DNA of 27,051 nt from positions 359,838 through 386,888 of the forward strand of contig NW_003141311.1 in assembly GCF_000003605.2 (NCBI RefSeq), written 5' to 3'. Origin of the DNA: Saccoglossus kowalevskii (Eukaryota > Hemichordata > Enteropneusta > Harrimaniidae). A model generated the notes under the pieces. That model was not told the DNA's origin, did not search any database, and saw only the letters and a program-made list of their open reading frames with translations. Positions 1-10,819 of this stretch are shown here, in pieces (the first letter of the stretch is position 1; the number at the start of each line of letters is the position of its first letter). A program made the position numbers and the translations under genes.

Positions 1-699
1 TTTACTTAATAATAGTGGTAATAGTGTTGTCACCACTGTTGACTATTATAGAAGAGTAGGTGTTATACCCCAAAGTTCATGATATCACTGCAAGATATAT
101 CGGCAGTAATGAAGCCGAAAATATCAGAAATGCAGAGCTCCGAGCGCTTTCTGGCAGTCTTTGTAACAAAGCTTTCTATTGGTCGGTAAACTTTCTATCG
201 CGCAACCACGTGACATACACGATTATGAATGGTATTACCGCACGGTGTAGTAGAGGGAGGAATGTCCGAACGGAACACCGTGCAGGCGGACGATGTGTAC
301 CTCTGACAGCACACATAAATAAAGTTTAACAAATAACTTTTCAAGTCACAGTATTATATTTCAGATTCCTGATGAATTTTGAACGGTTAGAAGGTTAGAA
401 TCCAGGTTAGATTAAACTATTTTGAATTTCGAAGATGAGTTGAGGTAAATAAAATGTCAACGTATTGAACATCACTAGTAATATGTATACTGTACGTAAT
501 CCGAGTCGGTGATTTGGTGGCGGCCATCTTTGATTTCACACCGTGGCTGAGCGTGCGTTTTCAATTTTCGACTAGGGATAACAGACCTAACGTGAACACC
601 GTCGCCTATGAGGTCTGTAATAGTGGCGTTGTGTAACAATGGAGTGTAAGATTCATTGAAGACATGTATTAATATTTAGGATGTATTGTGAAATTTAAA
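1..699. other. Non-coding stretch, CpG-containing
   Basis: No recognisable gene. An open frame at 60-329 (+) of 89 codons matches nothing I know. The stretch holds a CACGTGAC E-box (207-214), a 9-bp-arm inverted repeat (240-283), and a perfect YY1-type site, read AAGATGGCCGCC on the minus strand, around 521-532. YY1-type sites are often close to transcription starts, but there is no supporting exon. Confidence 0.4.
240..283. repeat. Inverted repeat, 9-bp perfect arms
   Basis: GCACGGTGT at 240-248 pairs exactly with ACACCGTGC at 275-283 around a 26-nt loop. It could form a stem-loop in DNA or RNA; no terminator or RNA family recognised. Confidence 0.6.
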
Positions 700-945
700 T
701 GCATTCTCGGAGGCGAACATTCGAGCATTTTCACCACCTGGCAACCATCACGGTGAAAACAAAGGCCGAAAACTCACAGAAAACGGTACTTTGGGATGGT
801 TGTTGAGACTCCCCTTAGCTATTTTCACCGGCTCCTCGACCGGCGTTCCACGGCAGCGCGCACAGAGCCCATAGAAATGCATGGTACAGAGGTGCGCGTC
901 TTAGCATCGTGGAACGTCTTGTGCCGAGGATTCAAGAAACGTTAC
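700..945 (+). repeat. Dispersed repeat, copy 1 (partner at 18695-18985 on the other strand)
   Basis: Shares blocks such as TTTTCAC, CATCACGGTGAAAACAAAGG, CGGCGTTCCAC and CATAGAAATRCATGGTAC, in the same order, with the reverse complement of 18985-18695. Spacing between blocks differs by tens of bases, so the copies are old. Family not recognised; could be a SINE, MITE or decayed element piece. Confidence 0.7.
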
Positions 946-3570
946 CTTGTCAGTGGTACACTGTTCATATACGCCGTCATCTAAACATTGTTCAAACGAC
1001 AGATTGTCTTCTTTCTTGCACTGCAAACATTGTGTTCCTGGAAACATAAGCAAACGTCAAAATAAAAATACCAACAATAAATACACCTACCGATGGAAAC
1101 ACCGACTCGAGAAATGGACAAGCGGCAAATGAAACATAAAAGTTCTCACCTGAAAGTGACCTCTTATCAACACTCTGATTCTTCCGACTGTATATATTTC
1201 TTTCCCTTCTATTGTGTTTCTTATTGGCCTGTAGACGATATATTTTGTTACAGGGTTTCCCGTAGTATACAAGTTTTGTGTTATAATTGCCAATAGCTAA
1301 AATGTGGTCATTTTCTACTATGCACAACTCTATTATATTCAATTTATTCAGGCGAATTTCAGTTGAAAATACTATCATGTTTTCGATATGGAAACTGTTC
1401 CTAGTATTTCATATAGCATTATTTGTTAATAGCACCGTACGTAAGATGTACAAATGCTGTGTGCCACGTCATAACAATGTGTGTACGTTGTTTCGATTTA
1501 CGTAATAAATCTAGTGTAGTATACAGACTGAGAGCAATGTCAGGCAAGTTTTGGAGTTTGTATAATAATGATGTTATACGGTTACACACATTTACAGTTA
1601 AGAACCACGTTATTATTTTAAATCTTTCTATTTGAAAAAAAATGGGGATCGAAACGTTCAAATGCCGGCATGTGTTGATGAGCAACACCTTAAAAAACAA
1701 AACAATAATAAACACATGTATGTTACCTGAATTGTCGCTATTATTGAAATGAAAATTAGACAACAAGCCACCCTTGAGAACAGCATTTTCTATAACAGAA
1801 ATAATTGAATAAATGGGTATTACTGCTCGACGTTCGGGCTGCTATAAATCAAGTACATAAATTGAATAAGTAGACATATACTTATACGGGGTATTAAAAC
1901 ATTTTATAGAAAAAATAATAATAACCACGTTTCAGATCAAATCTTTGGATATTGAGACACAAAAATACTAGTACCCCATACGATTATGAATCAATGCCAT
2001 CTTACATGCGTGGGTGACCCCCCCCCCCATCCCCACGCGGTTAGTGGACAGAGCGAACAGTCAACAAAGTTTTTACTGAAGGCCAGCACTTAATGAATGG
2101 AGAGAACGCAACCTGATACACTGTCTTTTTACAATGTATGCCTATACCTACACACAAATGACGGTAACAGCTGGAGGGGTTGTTTAAATTGCATCCGATC
2201 GAACAAATCACGAATCGTTATTCGTATTATAAATTCTAATTCGTTTTGTAAATACAAGTAAATTCACTTCCTATATTAGGACTGTGACTCTGTTATAATA
2301 TTCGCATGCAATAGTTTTTATTCGACTTGTTAATCTGTCAAGATGGGGGCACTTATCGTCATGGCGACGCATTATGTCAACATCGGCACGAATGGCTAGT
2401 CAAGTCCGCACTTATACAACCTCATTACATCTATCAGTGTTGTAACGACTCGTACGCCATTTTAAACTAAAACTGCCTATAAGGTGATCAAATGGAGTGG
2501 TTTGAAAGAACCGCAGATTACAGACTAAAGTTTAAATATTAATTTAAGCATATAATACTGAGTTAACTGGAAGCAATTATGTATATAAGACACCATGTTG
2601 TATTCATTTTGAATTCTACAATGACAGTTATATGTTCGTATTGAATTGTTTTTCCCTTATACATTATGCATCGTACTTCATCGTCATATTTATTAATGTA
2701 CCTGTTTGGAATTTGCCAACAGCGAAAAATTTAATTTATACGATTAAGAAGTGGTCGGATTATCTGCGTTTTGTCGTATTTTATGAGCAGGAAATGAAAT
2801 TCGGTTAAAGCTTGTTTTTTTAAATGGAAACCCCGAAATTGTTAGTATTTATTAAAATGGTTACATGAAATACAAATTGTTGTAATATAACAAAATTTAA
2901 CTTTTACGAACTATTTACGCAGTATAACACTGATATACGAATACCACTGTTGCGAAAGTGTCGAATAGAAATGAAGCGTTCAAGTCGGCCAAATCGGTCC
3001 GTCGATCTCCGTCAAAAGTTCGTTTTGTTTAGAATTGTGTTTTCGCAGTTGTACATGAATTGCAATACTAGTAGTAGGTTAAAATAAATTATTCTCATTT
3101 CGGTAACAAATGTTGGTACCTCAGCTATAATCATAAAGCAACGAAACGGAGAGTCGAATGTCGCGTATCCGTGTCGCCATGGTCTCTATGATAGTCCGCC
3201 ATTTTACATATTTTTCTTTTAGGTGACGGTTAGCGTAGTTATATATGCATATACTTTATATAATTATTATTATCGAAAACCAAAACCAAAAAAAAAGCAA
3301 AAACCAAAAAAAGTATTGCAATATTTATCAGAACAAATTTATTTGATTTGATTAGAAAACTGTATGTCCAATTCTTGATCGAATACGAACTTTAATAATA
3401 TGCGACGGAAACGACGCTAAATCTAGAAATTCTAGCCAATACAATAATTAGTTTAGAGACTCAAAACATAACCGCTTAATTCTTGAGTCGATAGAAAAAA
3501 ATCATAAAGTGGTTTTAAAATCAATTTACATCCAAGAAAGTGAATAAATTATACTAAACGGTGTTAATAT
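946..3570. other. Non-coding stretch without recognisable genes
   Basis: AT-rich with scattered CpGs. Open frames here (for example 992-1378 minus and 1419-1766 minus) are low-complexity and overlap each other on both strands. Notable: a C11 run inside a hairpin (2008-2038), an AAACC/A-rich tract (about 3276-3312), and a YY1-like CCGCCATTTT at about 3197-3206. No exon signature found. Confidence 0.4.
2008..2038. repeat. C11 tract within a 7-bp-arm hairpin
   Basis: GCGTGGG (2008-2014) and CCCACGC (2032-2038) flank eleven consecutive C residues (2018-2028). May form a stem-loop or quadruplex/i-motif; also a likely sequencing-length error site. Confidence 0.6.
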
Positions 3571-3578
3571 GAACTTAC

Positions 3579-3744
3579 CTCGTGTGCTAATAGTTCGCTG
3601 TTATTTTCCCAGTCTGAGCCGTGCTGATGGGATAGCTTACGGTATTTTATGATTGACAGCTGAACAATTAAGTGTATATCCGCTCTTGCTGTTCGTCACA
3701 GCCGAACTATGGAACTGTTGCCGAAAGCTGTCGCCTCAACCAAT
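3579..3744 (-). promoter_or_regulatory. Candidate minus-strand promoter with short 5' exon and splice donor
   Basis: Reading the minus strand: ATTGG (inverted CCAAT, 3744-3740), a TATA-like CATAAAATACC near 3651-3641, then about 30 bp later a possible start, and a consensus donor CACGAG|GTAAGT with the exon ending at 3579. The block is CpG-rich compared with its surroundings. It would be the 5' UTR exon of a leftward gene whose coding part is not visible here. Motif-based only. Confidence 0.3.
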
Positions 3745-4450
3745 ACGGCGCTTTTGAATAGACTAGAAAAAAAAAACACAGAGGCAATACGTCACAGTCA
3801 CGGCATTGTTGATTTAGAATGGAAATATGATTTTTTGTCTTGAATGTATCTACGATATTGACTGATAGCGTCATACGGGTATCGAATAATGTAATATTTA
3901 TTCCTGTATTGTGCTTGAATTTTTCTTGCTGTGGAAAAATTCGTTTAATCTGATAATATATATTTTTTACGACACAACAAGCTTAATAACAAGTTTTATT
4001 ATTCGCCGATGCTGTTAACAGTTATACTCCGGTTCATTGCTTGTGAAAAATTATTTAATGTTTCAGTGTTTTGGTGATTTACCTTATATAAATATCCCCG
4101 ATATTGTGTGGATTTCTGTGAATTAAATACTTATTGAAACGACATGAACCAACATGTCTATTCTGTGTATTTATTTGACAGTCAAAAAATGAAGTGATAA
4201 AATCATGAACGTTTGATCAGTATTAAAATAAAACATATACAATACATATCTGACCGAAATTCAAAATGTGAAGCGATTTTACAAATTAAATAAACAGCTC
4301 CATGCGATTCTATCATGTACAACATTTCATTTCTGTGTTTGTATACTAAACAATATTGAATAGATGTGCGTATGTGTTCAGTATTTGGTAAGTTTCGCAC
4401 GTCAAATCCTACATGCAAAACAATAAGGTGATTGCCCGGTTTACTGCTGG

Positions 4451-4483
4451 TGACGTCGACAATAAAACGTCATAATGACGTCA
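4451..4483. promoter_or_regulatory. Cluster of three CRE (CREB/ATF) sites
   Basis: TGACGTCG at 4451-4458, ACGTCAT at 4467-4473 (ATGACGT in reverse), and the full palindromic CRE TGACGTCA at 4476-4483, all within 33 bp. Another perfect TGACGTCA lies near 6860. CREB/ATF bZIP factors bind these; function here is inferred. Confidence 0.5.
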
Positions 4484-4654
4484 CCACTTCTTTACATAAA
4501 CTGACCCTTACATTCATTACCCATTTAAGCACTTGTGTCCGATTAACGGATTACAGGTCGTAATACAAGAACAAAGTAGTCAGCTGTGACACCAATTTGT
4601 CGATTAAACTGTTCCTGCCGCCTGCTTATAGCGTGGACAGGTTTTAGTTATAGT

Positions 4655-4760
4655 CCTAGGTGGTCTTATCCCCAAATATGGAGTTCATTATAGCATGGCC
4701 GTATTTTCCCGGCAGACCTAGACGGTGCTAACACCAAATTAGGAGTTCGTAATGTATGAC
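4655..4760 (+). promoter_or_regulatory. 62-bp-spaced direct repeat with two perfect CArG boxes
   Basis: Two imperfect copies of about 42 bp begin CCTAG at 4655 and 4717 and share the order CCTAG..GGT..TA..CCAAAT..GGAGTTC. Each holds a perfect SRF consensus CC(A/T)6GG: CCAAATATGG at 4672-4681 and CCAAATTAGG at 4734-4743. The divergence of the rest against retained boxes hints at selection, but the sample is two copies. Confidence 0.5.
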
Positions 4761-4803
4761 GTAATTTGTCATCCGTTAGAAAAAATAGCATCCCTTTAAA
4801 AAT

Positions 4804-4836
4804 GATAAAATACTGGCCATGAAGAACACTTCAGTT
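4804..4836 (+). promoter_or_regulatory. Candidate plus-strand core promoter (TATA-like plus initiator)
   Basis: GATAAAATAC (4804-4813) is followed at about 29 bp by TCAGTT (4831-4836), matching the invertebrate initiator TCAGTY. With the CArG boxes 60-130 bp upstream and CREs about 350 bp upstream, the arrangement resembles stimulus-responsive promoters of the c-fos type. No downstream coding exon was identified, so the transcript, if any, is unknown. Confidence 0.3.
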
Positions 4837-4859
4837 TTGCGATTCTACAATTTGAATAC

Positions 4860-7800
4860 GATTACGTGTAGTGTACTTGTGAATTGTTTTGTTATGGTGG
4901 ATTGTTTTGTCGATTGTACTTAGTCATTTGTTCTTGTACTTTTATATTTCCATATACGACATTTGTTTAAGGATCCACGGTTGAATAGGTTATTTCCACT
5001 TCACATTGTCCATGTTTGGCACCAAAAATGATGTATAATCATTAAATGTACGCGTTATTGTTAAACATGCGAAGTGATGGGTGTAATGATTCTACACACT
5101 GAAGCCTTTGAAGTCGTGGTAGATTTCAAACCAATTAAAAGTACATCTACACATATAATATTTGCAGTTTTATTTTTGTTTTACTCGTATGGTTTATGGT
5201 TCGAATAGCGTTTTGATGTAAGTTTTCGTTACTCTGGTTATGTTTTAAAAGATTCAAATTGATAGTGTCAATTTAGGTGACATATGCCACAAGTTCTAGA
5301 ACAACATGATCTAAATTATATAATGAAAATAGTTTTACAAAACCCTACATATTTCTATATTTGTGGCGATACTACAACGTTTATATACCATTTTTATAAG
5401 TCTGTCACAGTATTTTTTGCTCAAATTTAATTAGTTGCATTTTCTTAAGATATTAGAATCTTTCATTGCACGTAATTCGAACACGCGCTGCGCGACAACG
5501 ACCGCGCTTTAATGACCACCTGCCCAGACTCCATGACCATCATGCAACTGCTCGTATGGTTCATTTAAACCAAGACATTGTTGGAAAAGAAGGGATAACT
5601 TTCCTGTCCCCTCCCAATCACAAACTTTTTTCCAGTAAGTGGAGAGCCCTTTTACGGTGACGTGAAGGGAAGATAGTTCAAAACGTCGCTGTCTGTAGTT
5701 GCCAATCAACCAAACAAACCTTTCTGACATAATTTCACACACAGCCTCTTTTCACAGATTCTAGAGTTTTGTCACTAGGTGGCGCAGCGCGACTTGTGGC
5801 AAATATTGTTAATCTGAGTGTCACTCGGCAGACACATTTAAATGCTAAATTTAAAATTACGTCGTGACGAGGTTTTCACCAGCAGACAAAACATCATCTT
5901 CGCCAGCCAAGGAACGTTTGTTTCGGGTCACCCCTCCAAACTTACCCTTGGCAGATTGAACCGATTGATTAAACACAGGTTGAACAGTATATATTTAATA
6001 GGCGCCCTTAACGATGAGGATGGGAAAATGTGACAAGAATAAATAGCCAATCAGATAAGAGTCCTCACCGATCACTAAAACCATGCAATTGAACAGTTCA
6101 ACTCTTGAATGATAAGTCGAGTAGAGTTTCTGATATTTTCTTTCAGAGTTGACAGAGTTTCATTACTTTGTTAAAACATGGTCGACATAAATATTTGTCA
6201 CTTTGCGGACGAAGTATGCCACAAACAGCCTGCAACTTTGGCATGAAAAATAGATGAAAAAAATGCAGCGCCGGTTTTTTAGGTTTGGCTAAACACACTC
6301 TACAGGAACGGTTACTACCGGTAGAAGAATTTTGAAGTAACCGTACTACACGTCGCCATTTCCGACTTTTTGTTCTTTAGCTTACCACGCAATGTTACAC
6401 GGCACAACGTCTGATTGGGCGCCTTTTCAATAGGCGCATTCAATCAAACTTGGTAATTTGTATAACGTAAAACACGCCTTTATCCAGGCTGATCCCGAAC
6501 GGGTTGGTGGAGTCAGCAATAAGTCGGCACCAAGAAACCGCGTGATTCAGACGGTGACAATGCATGAGAATTCAGACACTACCCACACGTGTACTGGTTT
6601 TACGAGTGTTAAATACCACACGGACAAAACTTAATGAGGACACGATTTGTACACGTACATATGGGGGAGGCAAGTTTAGGGGTATAAAATGCAAGGCAAA
6701 AAATATCTAGTTTTTCTCGGTCGGAAATCACCTCTAAACACATTTAGGATGTATATTCAGGACACTTCTTGTACGAATGGCGGTGAAAGCTATACGTTAC
6801 CGTGCGCGTATTAGTACAGTGCTCCTGTAAATCGCGCCCTCTAGCGGCACACGTTTGTGTGACGTCAAAATAACAAATGTTTGCAAGCAATGTCATTCAA
6901 ATCGACATCTGTTTAAGTTGTGTAATCATTTTTCATTTAGTATATATGAAATATGTACAAAATAGCATTGACGAATGTCCACAGATCAAAACAATATTCA
7001 GACACCCCAGGGCACAGGAACAGTGTATCCAGATTCAACATAACGTGTATCGTGTTAAATTTCAATGTGCCTCCTGGGATTAAAGTATGCCTTTTTTGCA
7101 AGTCTTTTCTCAGAGCACAATAACCCGTACGCCCTCGCACCACAGACCTCAGTACGATTAATATGCTACACATTTCACGAGTTTTAAATATTGTAAATTC
7201 TAAATACACATTTTCAAATGGTCTCTATGAAATAACCCATCGGAAACCACACCAGATAAAATAAAATTCGTAACATCAGATTCAGAAATATATTTATTGA
7301 TTCATTGCTGTAACCCACACTGAGTGTATACTACATTGTAAGTAGTTCTTTCATTCTAAAAATAACTGCAGCCTCTTTCTGTAAACACACGTAACGTAAA
7401 ATCTTGGTTGTCTGAGGTAATATATACATTATACAAGCACTATACCGGCGTTGAATTTCACTTTCAAGGGTTTGGTCATGCAGTTGAACCTGTTCGTATT
7501 CCTAAATGTGTGCTCATGCGTTATTTACCTCTTCTGCATGTACACAATGCTCAGCACGCTCAATAAAGGAAAATCTTCTTATATTGTTAAAAATGTGCAT
7601 TACATAGATATTACAAATGTACATATATTCGTATTTCATTCAATTGCACATTCTATTAGATGATCACATTTGATCACTCGTTGGAATGCCACGTAAAATT
7701 TGGCGATAATAAAAAGTGATATAAATTCTGTAAGATTTTTTTTAGCTGAATGTCTAATTAGCTCATGACAGACTAACCTTCCACGAGTAGATTAAGTAGA

Positions 7801-9855
7801 TTTCGTTGATTTATGGTAAAACACACAATATATTCTTATATAGAATCCTATCAGAGTATTTCAAGCCACCATCAGCTTGGTGAATAATTTGTTAAATTCT
7901 CAATTTAATTTTACGCCTTCTTCCAATCTATAAACAAGATTGATTGTATGTCATGTCAAAATAATGAATTTCATTTTATTGTCGCCCATTTATATTTTTG
8001 TAAGTATTTTAGTTCTAATATATTCGTGGTCCTGAAAATCATGTTTGAAATTGAACTTATAAGATGTACACATGTCCTATCAGATAATGCATGTTTTGTG
8101 TCAGTATTCGTATTATCATGATGAATAATTTCCAGTTTCATACATTATACTTAATACCAGGCCAATGTTCTTTCAATTATATGAATATCGCTTATATATT
8201 GTAATCAAATACTGACATCATAAGGTTAAGAAATTAGGAAGATCTTGAACAAGGTTATTTCATTAAAATTTCGCGTAGGTAATGTCATGAAGGTCAAACG
8301 GGAATTACACAATCAATAATTCATTAAACCAATTACGTAAATGTGTGTTCATTACAGATACAAAAAAGCTGCCTTATAAAACACGTACGTGCCATATCTG
8401 ATGCAGAAGTACTGTGCTAAGTTTCTTTTCCGCAAAGACTGAATTATAATATTGTTTAGACTTGTATATTATGAGCTATGCCAACTTTTCTCTCTTCTCA
8501 CGACTTTATTACCAAACCTTAACAAGTTCTGTGCGTTTTAACTTGGGAAGTAAATGACGTCCTGTTGCTAAAGAACCAGAAACAAATAACAGACTACATG
8601 CTGATAAATTACAATTGCAGTTGAGAAGGTGTACTTGATATGATTCAACTGGACGGAAAGTCAATTGACAAACCTGAGTGCCACCACAGGATGAAGCACC
8701 TCATTACAAGTGCACCTGAATTAGATATTAGCGACTGTGCACACAACAATGTGCTCAAGTGAGAGGTGATTATTAAGCAATAGCAGGAGCAAGCTGTAGT
8801 CTAGAAATCACTTATTATCCGTCCCAGAATACGACTTCTGTTTGGTAGATGAATCAGAATTGACGTCTAACAGTCGTCGGTTTGGGTCGTGTTGGAGCTG
8901 TTCACCAAACTCATCTGTTGAAATAAAAAAATATCATCGAACATTAATAAAAGATTTCACGACGATCGTCAATACAGTCAAATCATTAATTACTCATTTG
9001 CTAAATCCGCTAATCTTCAACCAAACAAAACTATTTTTAATTCACTTTCGACTCATACTAATTATGGAACACATCAGATAAGTGAATTAAAAACACATAA
9101 TTAAAGCTTTTAGCAGGATGAGTCATGCTGATTGTCACCTTATCCAATACACAAGCTTCGTACCAGATGTACTAGGCATGCCATATGCAATAATATATTA
9201 ACCCAAGGACACCCATAGTTACGCACGTCATTTTCCAACAATTATCATATTAATCATATTTTGGAATATTAATCAAAATGCAAACGTTATTCACACTTGT
9301 CCCATGGTAATTTGTTTTAATTTGTACATAGATCTACTTTTTATAACAAGATTTAACCAAATTATGGTCGACGTACATGCAAATGCAGGTTCGTGAGCAC
9401 CCAGAGCCCCTCAATAATAATTTTGCTTTTAAATGTTTAGACAATCTTAACATCATGCTTTACTGTTTCAAATTACCGAAGAGTGTATGGCTGTCCATAC
9501 ACCAAGAATTAAAAATATCAATATCAATTATTAAACACAATTTTTCACACCACATTACTTTGTGTTTCAGTGTAGGTAAAATTTAATTTCTGAGTGCTCA
9601 CATAACTGCCTTACTGGTGATGAATATATTATGACATGCATTTACATAGAGCTTTCCTTTTCCCCCGCACCAAATGAATGTTTTGTAACAGTTCATTTTG
9701 AATAATTTATGAAATAAACTTTGCCTAAGATTCAACAATTGAATTATTCTAATCTTCACAATTCAGAAATGGTAATTCAAGTGTTTCACTACTATATTTC
9801 ATCCAACACTTTGATTGAAAATTTGAAAACACACTGAGATTTTTTGAATACATAG
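4860..9855. other. Non-coding stretch without recognisable genes
   Basis: Five kilobases with no exon I can support on either strand. Open frames are short (about 60-90 codons) and overlap on both strands. The stretch is AT-rich with moderate CpG density. It contains an isolated CRE near 6860 and a faintly transposase-like frame at 5466-5660 that I do not accept. No MITE or satellite array seen, unlike the gene to the right. Confidence 0.4.
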
Positions 9856-10114
9856 TGTGAATAGTGTGAACATTCGAATGTATTGTTTACAACTCCCAGA
9901 TTTGATTATATGTTATGCACAATCGAATGTATTGTGTACTTCTCTCAGATTTGATTATATTGTATGCACATTCGAATGTATTGTGTACTTCTCTCAGATT
10001 TAAATATAATGTGTGTAACTGTGAATAGTGTGCACATTCGAATGTATTGAGTACGAATCTAAGATTTGATTATATTGTGTGTATATTTGAATACATTGTG
10101 TACACCTCTCCGAT
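9856..10114. repeat. 49-bp minisatellite, five units
   Basis: The core ATTCGAATGTATTGTGTAC followed by TCTCAGATTTGATTATAT recurs at 9872, 9921, 9970, 10035 and 10084: spacing 49, 49, 65 and 49 bp. The 65-bp step contains a 16-bp insert (containing GTGAATAGTG) also found at the array start, so that segment belongs to a longer ancestral unit. TTCGAA is palindromic. Confidence 0.85.
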
Positions 10115-10754
10115 TAAATTTTTCAATTTTGAATATTGAATAAAACAAGAGTAAGTAGTTTGTAATACAGCCCAGTGTTCTACATAGATTAAGAAGGAGA
10201 CATAACCGGGACAGTCAAACACTTGAGATTTGCTTTCTAAAAAACGCACATGCTGTCATCACCTTGGATAATATCATGAACACGGTAATCCTTTGAGTTT
10301 ACAAGGAGGATTTCACAAATTATGCACAAAGTCATAGCAGTGGCGCCATCAACATGCAGCAAAGTTATGCATAACAAGTGGTATCCTCATGAAATGTTAC
10401 TATTATACATCTTGTAATTGCTTTGTGCATGAACCACATGACTGGATGGTAGAGGTGCAGATCTATAGCAGATCTTTTTTTTGCTTTACACATTGTATTA
10501 AAACACATCCACCATCTTAGAAGTATTGCATAATAATTCCATATTTGAAATTTGTATTTCCGAATAAGGTATGATGCTGAAACCTGGGTTCAACTTATGG
10601 AGATACACAATCAGATGTATAATAATAAATCATATTATTATGCTTGGTAACAACTATTACTGATAGATCTATATAAATAACACCACTACTCAATCTAGGA
10701 GTAATCTTTAAAGCACTGATCCCACCGCTGGATCACCATTTCATGCTGACTGAC
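10115..10754 (-). other. Presumed 3' UTR and flank of the SLC26A11-like gene
   Basis: Sequence downstream of the stop codon on the minus strand. No canonical AATAAA in minus-strand sense was seen by eye within about 1 kb; only variant hexamers such as AATACA (plus-strand TGTATT near 10495). The cleavage site is therefore undetermined. No other gene seen. Confidence 0.35.
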
Positions 10755-10819
10755 TTAGAACTCACTGTGACTAGGATCACTCTGCCAGTTATCTTCACTT
10801 ATGATCAATGCACTGCCAT
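10755..10819 (-). CDS. SLC26A11: SLC26A11-like exon 14 of 14, C-terminus and stop
   Basis: Acceptor GTTTACTTAG; the phase 1 junction gives GAT (D), then GSALIISEDNWQSDPSHSEF and TAA at 10757-10755. The tail is short, polar and acidic, similar in character to the human C-terminus but not alignable with confidence. The call rests on the correct phase, a good acceptor and a stop at the expected length. Confidence 0.75.

Noticed and set aside
60-329. 89-codon open frame (+), the longest in the first kilobase
   Set aside because: No similarity recognised, no splice or start support, and the GC-rich hairpin inside it explains the composition.
5466-5660. Short frame with a faint Tc1/mariner transposase flavour (ATARMVH...GKEGI)
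   Set aside because: No DDE catalytic context, no terminal repeats and no extension in other frames; resemblance too weak to call.
1-10754. tRNA, rRNA or snRNA genes
   Set aside because: No A/B box pair with cloverleaf pairing and no conserved rRNA or snRNA block recognised on either strand.
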